Below, one piece after another: positions 25,501 through 34,984 of a stretch of DNA of 64,000 bases. A program made the translations under genes and the position numbers. Under the pieces are notes generated by a model that was not told the origin of the DNA, searched no databases, and saw nothing but the letters and a program-made list of their open reading frames with translations. Numbering within the stretch: position 1 is the stretch's first letter; each line of letters opens with the position of its first letter. This stretch comes from Calamus simplicifolius (Eukaryota; Streptophyta; Magnoliopsida; Arecales; Arecaceae), in the NCBI GenBank assembly GCA_900491605.1, contig UESW01005039.1, positions 173,192-237,191 of the forward strand. Direction: 5' to 3'.

Positions 25501-28500
25501 TCCGGATATTGTGCTTTCCGAATGTGGCTAGCAACAAGCAGCTTATTGACTTCCTCATCAATGGCTCTCTGCAGCGCCGGAGCAAAACTTCTCTTCTTTT
25601 GACGGACAAGCCGATACCTCGGGTCAATATTGAGTTTGTGGGTAATTACCTCTGAAGGTATGCCGGACATGTCCGACGCTGGCCAGGCACAGATGTCTGA
25701 ATTCGCCTGCAAGAAGGCGAGGAGTTGATTCTTCAACTCCACAGAAAGAAGTTCACCAATATGCACCGTCTTCGCTGGATCGCCCCCCAACCAAAAGGTC
25801 ATCAGGCGCTCGGCTAGCTCTCCTCTTCTTTCTAATTCTCTGGGTCAAGCAGCTCTAGAACTGATGGAATCATCACCTTCTAAGGGCTAGGAGCCATGTG
25901 ATAGCACAGTTGCACTGGATTTCACTCCCCGCACATCTCGCCAACACCTTCACTGGTAGTTAATCTGACGAAAAGGCGTTTAGTAGATATCACCGCATCC
26001 ATGAGGTTTAGGTCAGGCCGACCGAGTATAACGTTGTAGGCCAATGGCACTTGAACCACCAGAAACCTCATTAGGACCATGCTTTGACACGATGGCGTTC
26101 CTGTTATAACCGACAACGTGATTTCACCTTCTACAGAGTCCCCTGTGAAACCGATTAGAGATACCATCACCAGTTGGAGAGAGCTGGGAGACAAGTTCAT
26201 CCGAGCAAAAGCATTATAAGTAAGGATGTCAGCGGAGCTTCCACTATCAACCAAAATTCTTTTTACATGATGTTTAGCCATTGACATGGAAACGACAACG
26301 CTATCATCATTCAAATTACCCCAAACCCCCTCCCCCCCCTCCCCCGCTAGCTCCCCTTCAGGAAAGGGGATTACATTCTCTACCCCCTCCTCCCCTCTCT
26401 GCCTTTTAGAGGATAAAGCTGCCCTCCAGAAAAGCATGCCTACCGTCCTTTTCGTCGAAGTATTGTCAACGTTGGCCTGGACAAGCGGAGGCCCCATTAG
26501 CGCCTGGACAGCTGAAGGTCCTCCTTTCTGGACGAACTTTCCGAGGTTGCCCCTCCCTCTAAATGAGCTCCTCGATGGCACGCTTTAGATTACGACAGTC
26601 TTCTGCATCATGGCCGTAATCTCGATGGAAACGGCAATAGCGGCTCGTCGCAGGTGCCGTCCCTCTTCAACGAGAGAGAACACCGAAGGTAAGACTCGTT
26701 CTTGATTTCCATGAGGATGTGAGACCTAGGAGCGAGGAGAGGTGTGAGGTTGTCTTCTCTGGGGGCGAAGCTCCGACGCTGATTATTCGTTTGGCGTGAG
26801 GGCTCAGGCTTCTTAGGGGGAGCTCCGCTTGGCTCCGCGCGGACTAGCTTCTTGGTGAGCCTTCCTTCAGCTTTCCTCCGCGTGAGTCAGCCTCGTCGAC
26901 GCAAATATACTTCTGTGCGCGACTTAAGAGCTCATCGTAGAAACTGGAAGGCTTTATGTCCAATGAATAAGTGAAGCGAAAGGGGCGAAGTCCCCGCTTC
27001 AGGCCAAAGTGGCCACAGCATCGTCGAGATGATAAACCTCAAGGGCCACCATCTTGAAACGGCCCACAAAATCTTTCAAAGGTTCTCCCTCTTTTTGTCG
27101 GACGGAAAACAGACTATCTGTCACCCGGGGGATCTTCCAACAGGCATCAAAATGTGTCAAGGTCCTCTTCAACTGTCGGAAGGAGTCAATGCTGCGCGAA
27201 GGTAGATGAAAATACCAAGCGCGTGCCTTCCGCAAGGTGGCAAAAAAGGTAACACATAGAAGGGCATCAGTTGGCTCTTGAACTTGCACGAGAGCCTTGT
27301 AGCTCTCGAGATGGTCTAGTGGATCCGTGGTGCCATCATATGAATTCAGCTACGGGAGGCAAAACCTGAAAAGGATGGGCTTTTCTATAATACGGCAACT
27401 GAGGGGTGGATGAGTGTCGTAGTCCACCTCCTGCTGGTTGTTGAGCCTTTGGCTAAGTGGCCACCGGGCATTGCTCCTGCAATTCGCATACTTCTGCAAC
27501 CAGAACTTGGACTTATTGGGTGAGGGTGACCAATTGTTTGTGTGGAGTGGCCGAGGTTGATGGCGAGGAAGGAACAAGGAGGTTGGCCTTTTGCTGCTTA
27601 GCACGCTGTGGATACCCCCCAGCATAACTGAAAGAAGCCTCCTGAGCATGCGTCACCACCTTTGTTGTCTAAGAGAGGGCGAGCTTGTAGCTTAGTGTCA
27701 TAGGGCTATCCTTCCTTCAGTGCGCCCCCCTTCCTGGCGCGTCAATCTGATGATGTCTGATCACCACGAGCTGATGTCCGTGAGCGTTTGTGAGTGCACT
27801 ATAAAATTGCTGATGAAGCTTTACTCCACGCCGAGACCTGCAAGAAGTCCCGAGGACCGGATATTCCGGTGAGGATCCTCCGATGCTCAAGTCAGTGATC
27901 AGAATCACAGTCGTGAGCTTGAGGAAGCTCGAGAGAGAATTTTCTTTTTTAGATCCAAAATACTCTCTGAGTGCTTGAGTGTTCATCCCTGATCAGGGAT
28001 CCCTCTTACCCATTTTTATGGATATTCTTTGAGTCTATGAGGCTTTCTTGGGAAGCTTGGAGTCTATCCCATCTAATCTGGGTGATTGGTATCTCATGAT
28101 GGATGATGACTTTTTGGGCTTAATGTCAGAGCCAATAGAGTTTGTCCCATCAAACATGCAAGCTATAGGCGATTGGTGGGCCTAGCCTTATCAGTTACGT
28201 GGGCCGCAAATAATTGGTGGGTCGGGTTTTGTCAGGCATTTGGGCCATAGGCAATTGGTGGGCCTAGTCCAAAGAGAAAGCTGCCTTGAAAGCCGGGCCG
28301 AGTCCGAAGACGAGGCCTCCTAGGAGGTCAGGGCCAAATCCGGAGACGAGGCCGCCTAGGAGGTCGGGGCCAAGTCCAGAGAGGAGGCCGCCTTAGAAGC
28401 CGAGGCCGAGTCCGGGTAGGAGGCCACCTTAGAGGTCAGGGCCGAGTCTAGAGAGGCCGCCTAGGAGGTCGAGGCCAAGTCCGGAGAGAAGACCGCCTTG

Positions 28501-31500
28501 GAGGTCAGGGCCGAGTCCGGAGAGGAGGCCGCCTTGGAAGCCGGGGCCGAGTTCGGAGACGAGGCCGCCTTGGAAGTCGAGGCCGAGTCCGGAGATGAGG
28601 CCGCCTGGGAGGTCGGGGCCGAGATCCTTTCGACTTCTGCCGTCAATTAACTTCGGCCGTTAACTTACACTTGGCTTTACCAGCCACATCAATGATATAT
28701 TTAGTAATTTGTTCATTCAACACATCTTACATTGTTGTACACGCAAGGCAAATAAAGAGAAAGAGACAAGACATGGAGGGAGGGAAATAAATGAAACCCT
28801 AACTCTCTATTTAGAATTGTAACTAGGAAACTTAAAAGTTTGGAAAAAAAAAGAAGAAAAATAATGATAAATCCAACACACTAAATCAAAGAAAGAATGC
28901 AGATGAGGACTATCTTTTTATTCCTTCATGTCCATTACACATGTTGAATACTATTTATAAATTTAAAATAATGGGAAGGCAACAGAGTCAAGCAGCATGC
29001 TAGGCTCTCAAGTCTTTTGCCCATTGATCTGACTGTAACCATGACCGCAAAGTGGTAGCCAATCAAATAAGCAAATAACTGGGTTAATTTCCTCCTTATC
29101 AACACCAGTACCAATATGAGATCAGATCAATGTGGTAATAAAATGCTAGCATATCTGATACCGCATGCTTTAGAATGCAAAGCTGCCTTTACTTTCTCTC
29201 TCTTCATTAAGATTTGAAGAACCACAATATAGTATTGGTTGTTTATTGGCACGATACATAGCGTGGTATCCTCCTAAATCTACCCATGGTTTGCAGATGT
29301 AGGTTGGTGAGACATGCGGGACGTACTATGATATGGTTGATTTTTAACCTTATTTTTCAGTGTGGTTGAGGTGATTGATCAAATGAAGAGTGTGAGGGAG
29401 ACAGAAAGAGTGCTCTTCTACCATCTTTGGTGCTTAGATCCACAACATAGATGCAACCAGTTCCATGATTAAAAGGGAAAATTCACAAGTAAAATTGATT
29501 CTGGCCAATTTTTTTCCATTTGGCATGAATTTTGAATATGCTGTAAGTTGGGTGACAACCTGCAATACCGTATTGTAATATTTTATTTATATGATTACTA
29601 AAGTTTTCTAATAAAGCAACTCATAAACAAGAAAAACAAGGGGACAAAAAGCAAAAATTTTAAAAGTGTCTGTTGGTATGTTTTGGTATTCTTAGGTATG
29701 GCAACGGCTCAGGCATGGCCCGAGATGGTCTTATATCGGTCCCCGTTCCCATTAGAAAAAATGTCCCCGTTCCCCGCCCCGTTAAGCCGTTATAGTTAAT
29801 AAAGCGGGGATAGGAATACCCGGCCGGGCAAACGGTATCCGTTTATCCGTTTACATAAAAAAAATAAAATTATTTTATTAAATTTATAATTTATTAAAAA
29901 TTAAAAAATATTTTTTTTAGGATAAGATAGATCAATCGCCAACCACCAATTGTTGATATTGATAATCTAACACATTAGCTTTAACACAGTAACAAACCAT
30001 ATAGGAAATGATCTATCAAATTCTAATTGTATTTCAAACGTGTGTGTATATATATATATATATATTTATTTATTTATTTTAAATTTTAAATTTTAAATTT
30101 TAAATATATTAATTAATATATTTAAAATTTAAATATATTATATAAAGCTAACAGGGATGAGGATGGATAAACAGGGATGGGGCAGAGAATATCGTTCCCG
30201 GGCTGTTTACCCGTTTAGCCGTTAACGAAAAATCTTCGTTACCCGTTAAGCCGTTTAAACCGGAGATTTTTTGACCCGTTAAAAATGGTACCGGCCGGAT
30301 AAACGGGGAAACAAAAAAAATTGCAATCCCTAAAAGCCACTTGCAGTCACTGGTACAAACCAGGACACCTTGGTTAGCTAGGTACCTGGGTACCAATAGT
30401 GTCCCAGAGGTGGTTCTCTACCAGTCAGAAGTACACCTAGCACGACCACTATGGGCCAGCTCTTCCAATTCTGCATTTAACAATGCTTTTTACTCCCAGC
30501 ACTACATTTTGCATTTGAATCCATGTTTGCTTTCTCTTTTATATTAGTTTGAAAAACAATATAATATATAAAGCAGATAGATCTGCATGCAGCAACAGCT
30601 ACTCACTCCTGAGAAGATGAAAGTGGTGAATACAATTTACACTATTTGCCATTTCAAATTGCATTTTGTGCAGAAAGTATGTCACAATTTTGTTTCACAA
30701 AACCCATTCCTATTCACTTGACAAGAATGTTGTGTGCTGCATATTATTCAAAAATAATATTATTACACTAATATGCCTTTTTTCACATAAAAGCATGAAA
30801 CAGCACTTTCAAATAAAAGACAAATATACAGTAAGAGAAGCCAAACCAATTGAATGCAATATGACCCCTTATCAATACAACAAAATGGAAAGAAGGGCAA
30901 CAAGTACAAATTAAATCATCAAATATTTTGACCTAAAGTCAATTAATTTCAAACAAGTATCAAGTTATATGTTACAAGTTATAATTAATAAGCTATATGA
31001 CATATATCATGTCAGTTATATAAGTTACCAAATTAAATGGCATAACTTATACAATTGATATTAATCGCATATTCAAGCTAATATAAGATGTCAAGTAGTA
31101 GCTATTAACTACTAATGGTTATATGCTTACGAATTAAAGTTTATAATATTTCTACTATTATAATGCAAATAACTTTGAGCCATTATCCAAAGACTCTAAG
31201 TCCCCAAACATGCTTAAAAGAGCCTGATCACTTTAGTTCTTGTTGAACAAGTAAAAACAAATTGCACCTGCTAAAAAAGGAGTGTCTTCATCAGACAGAA
31301 CAAAATAGCTACCAATGTTTCCCCAGACGACCATGGCCATTCATGCTTTCCATTACATTCATTTCACGTGTTATAAGGTAAAATTTTAATAATTTCTAAT
31401 AGCTATGAGGTACAAATGAAATTAGAAATCTCTAAGCTTTTCTCAAAAGAGAAAAGAATGACTGGTGAAGAGAGAGAAGAGAGAGAGAGAGAAATTCTTC

Positions 31501-32898
31501 AACTCTTTGAACATATTTAAAATCAATGCAAATGTTATTTAGATAATTGTTAAAATTTAGAACAGAATATAAGAAAAGAGAGACGAGAAAATGATTCTCT
31601 CCTGCTGTTTGGATGCACAAAAGAGAAGAAACAAAATTTGGACCATCTAGATTTATTCGGACCATCTGTATCTAGGGCAAAAGAGGATCACCTAGTTTTT
31701 TTCTCTCTCCAAATCTTTCCAGTTTTACGGAGGAGAAAAATGACAGTTTAAGGTGAAATGGATTCTTTCTTTCTCTGATCTTTCCTCCATGTTTCTTCCC
31801 TTTACTAACCATATGAGAGAAACCCAACTTGTATTTGGTTTTTTAAAATGTTTTCCATTTTTATTTTCGATTTTATTTTCTGAAAATAGTTTTTATTTTC
31901 TGTTTTCTGATTGCTAGAAATGCATTTGGTGAGTAAGAACACAAACTTGTTTCTGAAAGTAAGAGGTGAAAAAAAATAAAGGGGATATTCTTTTTCCATT
32001 CTTTTATTGTTCTGATACAAAATAACGAAAATATCCTTAAACGACTTTCAGTTTGCTGCTATTTTAAAGTTGTGCTTTCCAAAAAACGAAAAAAAAAAAA
32101 ATCATTTTCAATCACCAAACACATTTTTTGCAAGAGTTTTTTGTTTTCTATTTCCAAAAACCAAACACACCCTCAAATTCCCTCCTCACATTCTGGTGTC
32201 TTCTCCCAATCAAAGATGGGGTCAGGAACCCAGGCAAAAAAAGAGCATACCTCATTACAACATCTGACAACTGCTTTGCGATGACAGGTGCCACCTCAGC
32301 GGGCCTTCCGGGCCTAACGCTTGGAGAACAAACCGGTGGCATTTGGAATTCAACAGCTGCAGACCATAACACCAAACAGATGCCAATACGCACCAAAATA
32401 AGCATTCTGGCAAAAATAAAGAATAAAAATCACAAGCAGACCTAGCGATCCCTCGTCAAGCGAGTCTGCCGAAGGGATCATGACTTCGAGCTTGATGGCG
32501 GCGAGCATGGTCTGTGCATCAGAAACATTTCAACAAGCACATAAGGCGCATATTCGGAAAAAGCATTTCCTAGCAGAAGAAGGAGAAGCTGAAAGAGAAG
32601 AACGCACCGTGTCACCGATCTTAACCAAAGCAGAACCATCGGCAGAAGCAACAGGACCTGGAGAAAGAGAGGAAAGAGAGTTAAGTTTAGACAAAAGTTG
32701 GCATCTTGTGGGAGACTACAAAGAAGGGAGGAGAGTACCAAGAGCGATGGTGGTTTCTCTAGCGCGGTCAAGGGGGCGGGCGTCGGGGCGCACCGACTCC
32801 AAAAGATGGCGCTCGTAATAGGGGAGCGGGAAGAGGCGCCGGTAGGCCTCTACCTCAATCTCCCCTGCTAACCCTCCCGTAGCCTTACTCGATTGCAT
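12434..32898 (-). CDS. RRP43: Exosome complex core subunit RRP43 (EXOSC8 family), complete, 8 coding exons
   Basis: One of the RNase PH-like ring subunits of the RNA exosome, the 3'-5' RNA processing and decay complex of nucleus and cytoplasm. Coding exons on the minus strand: 32898-32739, 32657-32608, 32511-32442, 32356-32251, 21597-21531, 19223-19148, 13354-13056, 12517-12434. All junctions are GT-AG and phases agree, giving 303 codons plus TAG, the usual plant length. Seen motifs: EAYRRLFPLPYYERHL, VRPDARPLDRAR, ADGSALVKIGDTTM (RNase PH core), LAVEFQMPPVCSP, NADGCLFDAALLSAVAAF, DPNAEEESIMDTLVTVVLD and IYKPGGAALANM. These follow human EXOSC8 in order. The start is the first ATG giving the conserved N-terminus. 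Introns 4 and 7 are large (10.6 and 5.8 kb) and loaded with transposons; the coding frame is intact, so the gene is probably expressed. Confidence 0.95.
13056..13354 (-). CDS. RRP43: RRP43 exon 7
   Basis: 299 bp, the longest exon, encoding QIPLVSVNDDGRVIAVSGG, then KPFSLTCILHEKYILADP and IYKPGGAALANMSTVK. The acceptor ATACAG gives the correct phase; a downstream CAG five bases on would break it. Donor GTCTGT. Confidence 0.93.
13539..13572. repeat. (AG)n microsatellite in RRP43 intron 7
   Basis: Uninterrupted AG dinucleotide run of about 17 units after a short TG-rich stretch. Confidence 0.97.
13573..14384. other. RRP43 intron 7 sequence, no recognised feature
   Basis: AT-rich intron sequence with no open frame or repeat I can assign. 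Confidence 0.6.
14385..15140 (+). mobile_element. RTE LINE fragment (RT C-terminus to 3' region), antisense in RRP43 intron 7
   Basis: Decayed translation gives FLVDESKIGVNHKLE, SIIHKEGKIEENA and later KFKDTPK-like and LISLQLTKIIALNQA pieces, colinear with the 3' half of the RTE element in the MATE intron. It has many stops and is 5'-truncated. It contains a 43-bp secondary insertion at 14708-14750. Confidence 0.78.
14708..14750 (+). mobile_element. 43-bp RTE 3'-tail micro-insertion with 18-bp target duplication
   Basis: The insert starts TCGATCCCATGTAGTTGGGA and ends in GAGTTGAGTTG repeats, a plant RTE 3' tail. It is flanked by 18-bp copies AGAGTACTTATCAAGTTG (14690-14707) and the same with one C/T change (14751-14768). 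It interrupts an older RTE fragment. Confidence 0.8.
15140..15690. mobile_element. Candidate non-autonomous hAT-like element
   Basis: The ends are imperfect inverted repeats: left TAGTGATGAGCATTGAG, right (reverse complement) TAGTAGTGAGCATAGG. Inside, GAACCGATTCCAA-like motifs recur in both orientations, as in hAT subterminal regions. No clear 8-bp target duplication is found, so the class is tentative. Confidence 0.45.
15691..17825. other. RRP43 intron 7, unassigned
   Basis: Mostly AT-rich. 16600-17340 is less AT-rich and holds two short frames (60 codons +, 78 codons -) that I do not recognise. 17450-17640 repeats GGTTTGGGTTT-like motifs resembling a non-autonomous DNA transposon. No gene is supported. 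Confidence 0.5.
17826..18470. repeat. Dispersed repeat family, copy A (GGCGC/TTAGGCAC-rich)
   Basis: Begins GTGAGGCGCACTTAAGTGC and ends CTTAGGCACACCTAAGG. Its right part (AAGAAGTACTTAACTCTTAG and CTTGGTGTCTTGCGCCT) matches 23580-23760 in reverse orientation, so this is a repeat with at least two copies here. Class unknown. Confidence 0.55.
18471..19147. other. RRP43 intron 7 proximal to exon 6, unassigned
   Basis: Higher GC than its surroundings at 18480-18970; I see no convincing frame or repeat ends. Confidence 0.5.
19148..19223 (-). CDS. RRP43: RRP43 exon 6
   Basis: 76 bp, encoding DIYCLNADGCLFDAALLSAV and AAFSH, the most conserved helix of the RNase PH fold. Acceptor CTTCAAG, donor GTAAGT. 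Confidence 0.93.
19224..21530. other. RRP43 intron 5-6 interval, repeats but no gene
   Basis: 19400-20290 has TTTCAGTTTCAGTTTCAAC motifs at the left and GAAACT..AACTGAAAT motifs at the right in inverse orientation, suggestive of an old inverted-repeat element. 20320-20400 is a compound CATA/CA microsatellite. The rest is AT-rich without features. Confidence 0.5.
21531..21597 (-). CDS. RRP43: RRP43 exon 5
   Basis: 67 bp, encoding SSEMINLKELSLISGKAAW and MAYL. Acceptor TTCTGCAG, donor GTAAGA. It is isolated between two long introns; phase confirms the placement. Confidence 0.92.
21598..23579. other. RRP43 intron 4, exon-5 side, unassigned
   Basis: No recognised repeat ends or coding motif. 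Confidence 0.55.
23580..23758. repeat. Dispersed repeat family, copy B
   Basis: Contains two tandem-like blocks around TAAGGCGCGCC-type and CCAAGGGTTAGGTGCTTCTT motifs, and is related to copy A at 17826-18470 in the opposite orientation. Confidence 0.5.
23759..23847 (-). mobile_element. RTE LINE 3' tail fused to the truncated Gypsy end
   Basis: On the minus strand it reads RVKWRKQIHVADPM and then the nucleotide tail GTAGTTGGGAAAAGGCTTAG plus GAGTTGAGTTGAG, identical in type to the 14708-14750 insert. It joins Gypsy pol sequence without spacer near 23847. Confidence 0.7.
23848..27660 (-). pseudogene. Gypsy A gag-pol pseudogene (no integrase)
   Basis: Gag at 27660-26590 with core ARAWYFHLPSRSIDSF and the knuckle CRFHRDYGHDAEDCRNLK near 26640-26588; aspartic protease at 26581-25922 with VDSGSSADILTYNAF; RT at 25802-24647 with SWRICIDFIDLNK, LLSFMDAFFGYNQIKM and the YMDDM catalytic box at 25149-25135; Gypsy RNase H around 24720-24420; archaeal-type RNase H at 24300-23990 (ASPEGIVLEYALRF, NQAEYEALLAGIKLAR, FTDSQLISG); then PRGENARVDALLRLAT and the break. 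Frame changes occur repeatedly in gag, in the C-run near 26330 and between RT and RNase H. It cannot encode a complete polyprotein. Confidence 0.87.
27745..28669 (-). repeat. Gypsy A 5' LTR (limits approximate)
   Basis: Lies between a TGTAAGTTAACGG start on the minus strand and the PBS-like site. It contains a GC-rich minisatellite (28265-28640) and a ATCCCTGATCAGGGA palindrome upstream of the leader. The partner LTR is absent, so ends are inferred. Confidence 0.5.
28265..28640. repeat. GC-rich minisatellite in the Gypsy A LTR
   Basis: About ten imperfect units of roughly 36 bp built on GAGGCCGCCTTGGAGGTC and GGGGCCGAGTCCGGAGA. The open frames across it, such as the 61-codon one at 28461-28646, are repeat artefacts. 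Confidence 0.85.
28670..29692. other. RRP43 intron 4, unassigned
   Basis: AT-rich, with no motif or repeat ends recognised. Confidence 0.6.
29693..30332. mobile_element. Candidate non-autonomous hAT-type element with GC-rich subterminal repeats
   Basis: Ends are imperfect inverted repeats, TAGGTATGGCAAC and (reverse complement of the right end) TAGGGATTGCAAT, as in plant hAT elements. The outer 180 bp on each side are crowded with CCCGTTTAGCCGTT and CGGATAAACGG motifs in both orientations; the middle 250 bp are almost pure A/T with a TA run. No clean 8-bp duplication is seen. Confidence 0.6.
30333..31829. other. RRP43 intron 4, unassigned
   Basis: AT-rich. A short GA-rich patch lies at 31465-31492. 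No gene or element ends recognised. Confidence 0.55.
31825..32178. mobile_element. Candidate MITE beside the RRP43 exon 4 donor
   Basis: Left end TTGTATTTGGTTTTTTAAAA and right end (reverse complement) GGTGTGTTTGGTTTTTGGAA form an inverted repeat around about 350 bp of T/A-rich sequence. It ends about 73 bp inside intron 4 from the exon 4 donor. Target duplication not resolved. Confidence 0.45.
32251..32356 (-). CDS. RRP43: RRP43 exon 4
   Basis: 106 bp, encoding AVEFQMPPVCSPSVRPGRP and EVAPVIAKQLSDVVM. Acceptor TCTGCAG, donor GTATGC. It is the last exon before the 10.6-kb intron. Confidence 0.92.
32442..32511 (-). CDS. RRP43: RRP43 exon 3
   Basis: 70 bp, encoding TMLAAIKLEVMIPSAD and DEGSL. 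Acceptor GCACAG, donor GTCTGC. Confidence 0.92.
32608..32657 (-). CDS. RRP43: RRP43 exon 2
   Basis: 50 bp, encoding GPVASADGSALVKIGDT, the RNase PH core strand motif. Acceptor CAG at 32660-32658, donor GTGCGT from 32607. Confidence 0.93.
32739..32898 (-). CDS. RRP43: RRP43 exon 1 (coding part)
   Basis: ATG at 32898; encodes MQSSKATGGLAGE, EAYRRLFPLPYYERHL and the PDARPLDRAR segment. The donor GTACTC follows at 32738. It ends in phase 1 within a Gly codon. Confidence 0.93.
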
Positions 32899-33290
32899 TC
32901 TCTCGCTCGCAAATATAGCAACAGCAACGGTACAAGACCAAAGTAGCGAAGTTGAAAGCAACGTTTAAGGACTGGAAGCTGTTGACCGGTGGCAGCGTGG
33001 AGTAGATCGACACTATGAAAGAAGAAGAGCGAAAGAAGACTGCAGCTTTCCGGTTCCGGCCGGCCAGGCGGCGCTCGAAGCGTGAAGGAGAAGGAACGAG
33101 GGAAAGAAACGAACCGGAGCCGTGGAGCCGAATTATTCGACCGATCTCTCCATCGCCATGGAGCCCGAATCCTTTGGTATGAACCAATTTGATAGCGAGG
33201 CTGCGTTTTGAACTGGGTCAAGGGGAATTTATCCCCGCCTAAACCGGATCCCGGCCGAGCTCTAGGCGGTCCCTCACCTCTTGACCTGAA
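32899..33290 (-). promoter_or_regulatory. RRP43 5' UTR and proximal promoter (approximate)
   Basis: GC-rich, pyrimidine-tract-containing sequence upstream of the RRP43 ATG, bounded near 33300 by Gypsy integrase remnants. It holds an upstream ATG at 33159 opening an 8-codon frame that stops at 33133. The transcription start and any TATA box are not evident. The limits are inference. Confidence 0.45.
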
Positions 33291-33299
33291 ATCGCTCGA

Positions 33300-33400
33300 G
33301 CTCCTACACGCCATTAGTCTGTTTTTGTGATGACAGAACTTAGCAACATGACTAGTAGTGATGCTGGTACAAAGTGACTTCAATCCTCAATTATCACTAA
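33300..33400 (-). pseudogene. Old Gypsy integrase fragment 1
   Basis: The minus-strand translation EVTLCTSITTSHVAKF and the following residues fit the integrase core that comes after 'DYFTKWVEA' in Gypsy elements. It continues the fragment at 34411-34856 once the intervening MITE is removed. It abuts the RRP43 5' region. Confidence 0.5.
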
Positions 33401-34410
33401 GGTAGTGTTTGAAATAAGGAACAAAAGATGATATTCAAAGAATATCCATCCTGAGATAGAGTTTGAATGCTCTATTCCTAATTGGAATAGGGCCTTATTC
33501 CATACTTTTCTTCCAAATAAGCAAAAAAAAAAAAGGTGATGGACACCCTAAGAATTGATATTCCAATCAAATGTCCTTATTTTAGAATTCGTATTTCATG
33601 CTCCCCTATGAAATAACCTTATTCCCATTTATCGTATTCCAAGGGCAGTGGCTGAAAAAAAAATTTGACTATTACCTCTCTATTGAAAAAATTCATGATA
33701 TTAAATATAAATGAGGAAAAGATGTAGTCTTGGCTAAATGTTACTAATACATGTACATAACAATGTCCACCGCAAAATGGTAATGATATAATTCATTTTT
33801 CTCTTGCTAACCATTACTAATATACGTATATAACATGCAAACTTTTAATAAATCATAATAATAAATTAATTACTAAAAATAATTTATTTAAGTAATTACA
33901 TTAATAAATAAATTGATAATTCATTTTTTTCTTATCATTTGATTATAGGTATTTTTAAGATTTCTAAAAAAATCTTTATTTATTTCTAATGGAATATAGG
34001 CTTATTTATATGTCATCCAAACATCATTTGGAATAACATTGCATTAATTGCACTGGAATAAGATGGAACACCATATTTCAAACCAAACAGAAATCTGAAA
34101 TAACAAAAGAAATAAGTTATTCCTGAGAAATTCGTATTTCTATTCCTGTAATAACTTTTTGACATCCAAACACTACCAAAAGCCATAACTACGAAGGATA
34201 GCTGGAAAAAAAGTTAAACATAGAGGATAACCATGGGTTATTTCCTAAACTTATTTTCTAGGGACCGAAGGAATAGCCATTTTTTTCTAAACTTATCTCT
34301 TGAGGGTAAAACTGTTATTATAAAAACTAGTTATTCCCTAGGCTATCTCCTGGATAAACTCTATCATGTACACTTATCCAGAGATAGCTATTTTTTTATC
34401 AAACACTATC
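33401..34410. mobile_element. Tourist-like MITE compound inside the old Gypsy integrase
   Basis: Outer ends GGTAGTGTTTGAAATA (33401) and, reversed, GATAGTGTTTGATAAAAAA (34410) are flanked by TAA on both sides (33398-33400, 34411-34413), typical of PIF/Harbinger MITEs. The part at 34180-34410 aligns along its length with the MITE at 61058-61338 in reverse orientation. The part at 33401-34178 ends in its own GGTAGTGTTTGG terminus, so one MITE appears to have inserted into another. Confidence 0.68.
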
Positions 34411-34856
34411 TAAGATAAATTTTTGATTGTTTGAAGCTCTAGGGTTGATTTTTTTTCAATTACATCCTATCCTCGAGTGGAGAATGGCTACAAGATGCAT
34501 TCAAGTTGCAAAGTTCAATCAGTAGAGCATGCACAAGGCTTTCTAGTGTGTCGCATTGGTGACATCTTCTTGCATACTCACAATAATACATTTTCATGAT
34601 CACCCACTGATCATCCTACCCAAGGATCTCTTTGGCCAATAAAAGCACATCAATATATAGCCTACAAACTTATACATAAACTTCTTAAACTTCTATTCCA
34701 GTCTTATTGCCTTCATTCAAGAACATAAACAATATGCCTTAACAAAACCATTTGTGAAGAATCCCTACACAAAAGCATACCATTATGCTAGTTGTCATAG
34801 AACTCCAATGGGGCTACTTTAACGTAAAATTCTTCGATCCTTTTTTAATATCATAA
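34411..34856 (-). pseudogene. Old Gypsy integrase fragment 2 (zinc-binding N-terminus)
   Basis: The minus strand reads YCEYARRCHQCDTLESLVHA, then CNLNASCSPFSTRG and INPRASNNQKFI in a shifted frame, the HHCC region and core entry of a Gypsy integrase. It is cut on one side by the 16.4-kb Tat element and on the other by the MITE compound. Confidence 0.7.
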
Positions 34857-34984
34857 TGTTGAGGGGTAGAATCATCATTGCATTGATAATTATGCGAAGG
34901 GGCTAAGATCAGCCCCATCCCTCCGCCCGCTACGATATGCCTCCGAGGGACAAGCTAAACTAATGTGGTCCGGCAGGCCATGCG

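Larger units (their letters stand above)
23848..28669 (-). mobile_element. Tat-lineage Gypsy element A, truncated, in RRP43 intron 4
   Basis: Minus strand, the same direction as RRP43. It retains a 5' LTR (about 27745-28669), a PBS-like segment (TTGACGCGCCAGGAAGG on the minus strand) and gag, protease, RT, RNase H and a second archaeal-type RNase H, then stops abruptly near 23848. Integrase, 3' region and 3' LTR are missing, so no target duplication can be tested. Two RNase H domains in series mark the Tat group. Confidence 0.85.

Noticed and set aside
28461..28646. 61-codon frame of repeated Ser/Ala/Pro
   Set aside because: Translation of the Gypsy A LTR minisatellite.
32128..32818. Plus-strand frames of 105 and 112 codons
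   Set aside because: Antisense shadows of RRP43 exons 1-4.
32868..33383. 171-codon minus-strand frame upstream of RRP43
   Set aside because: It runs from Gypsy integrase remnants through the RRP43 5' UTR and is not a protein; the RRP43 start is at 32898 in another frame.
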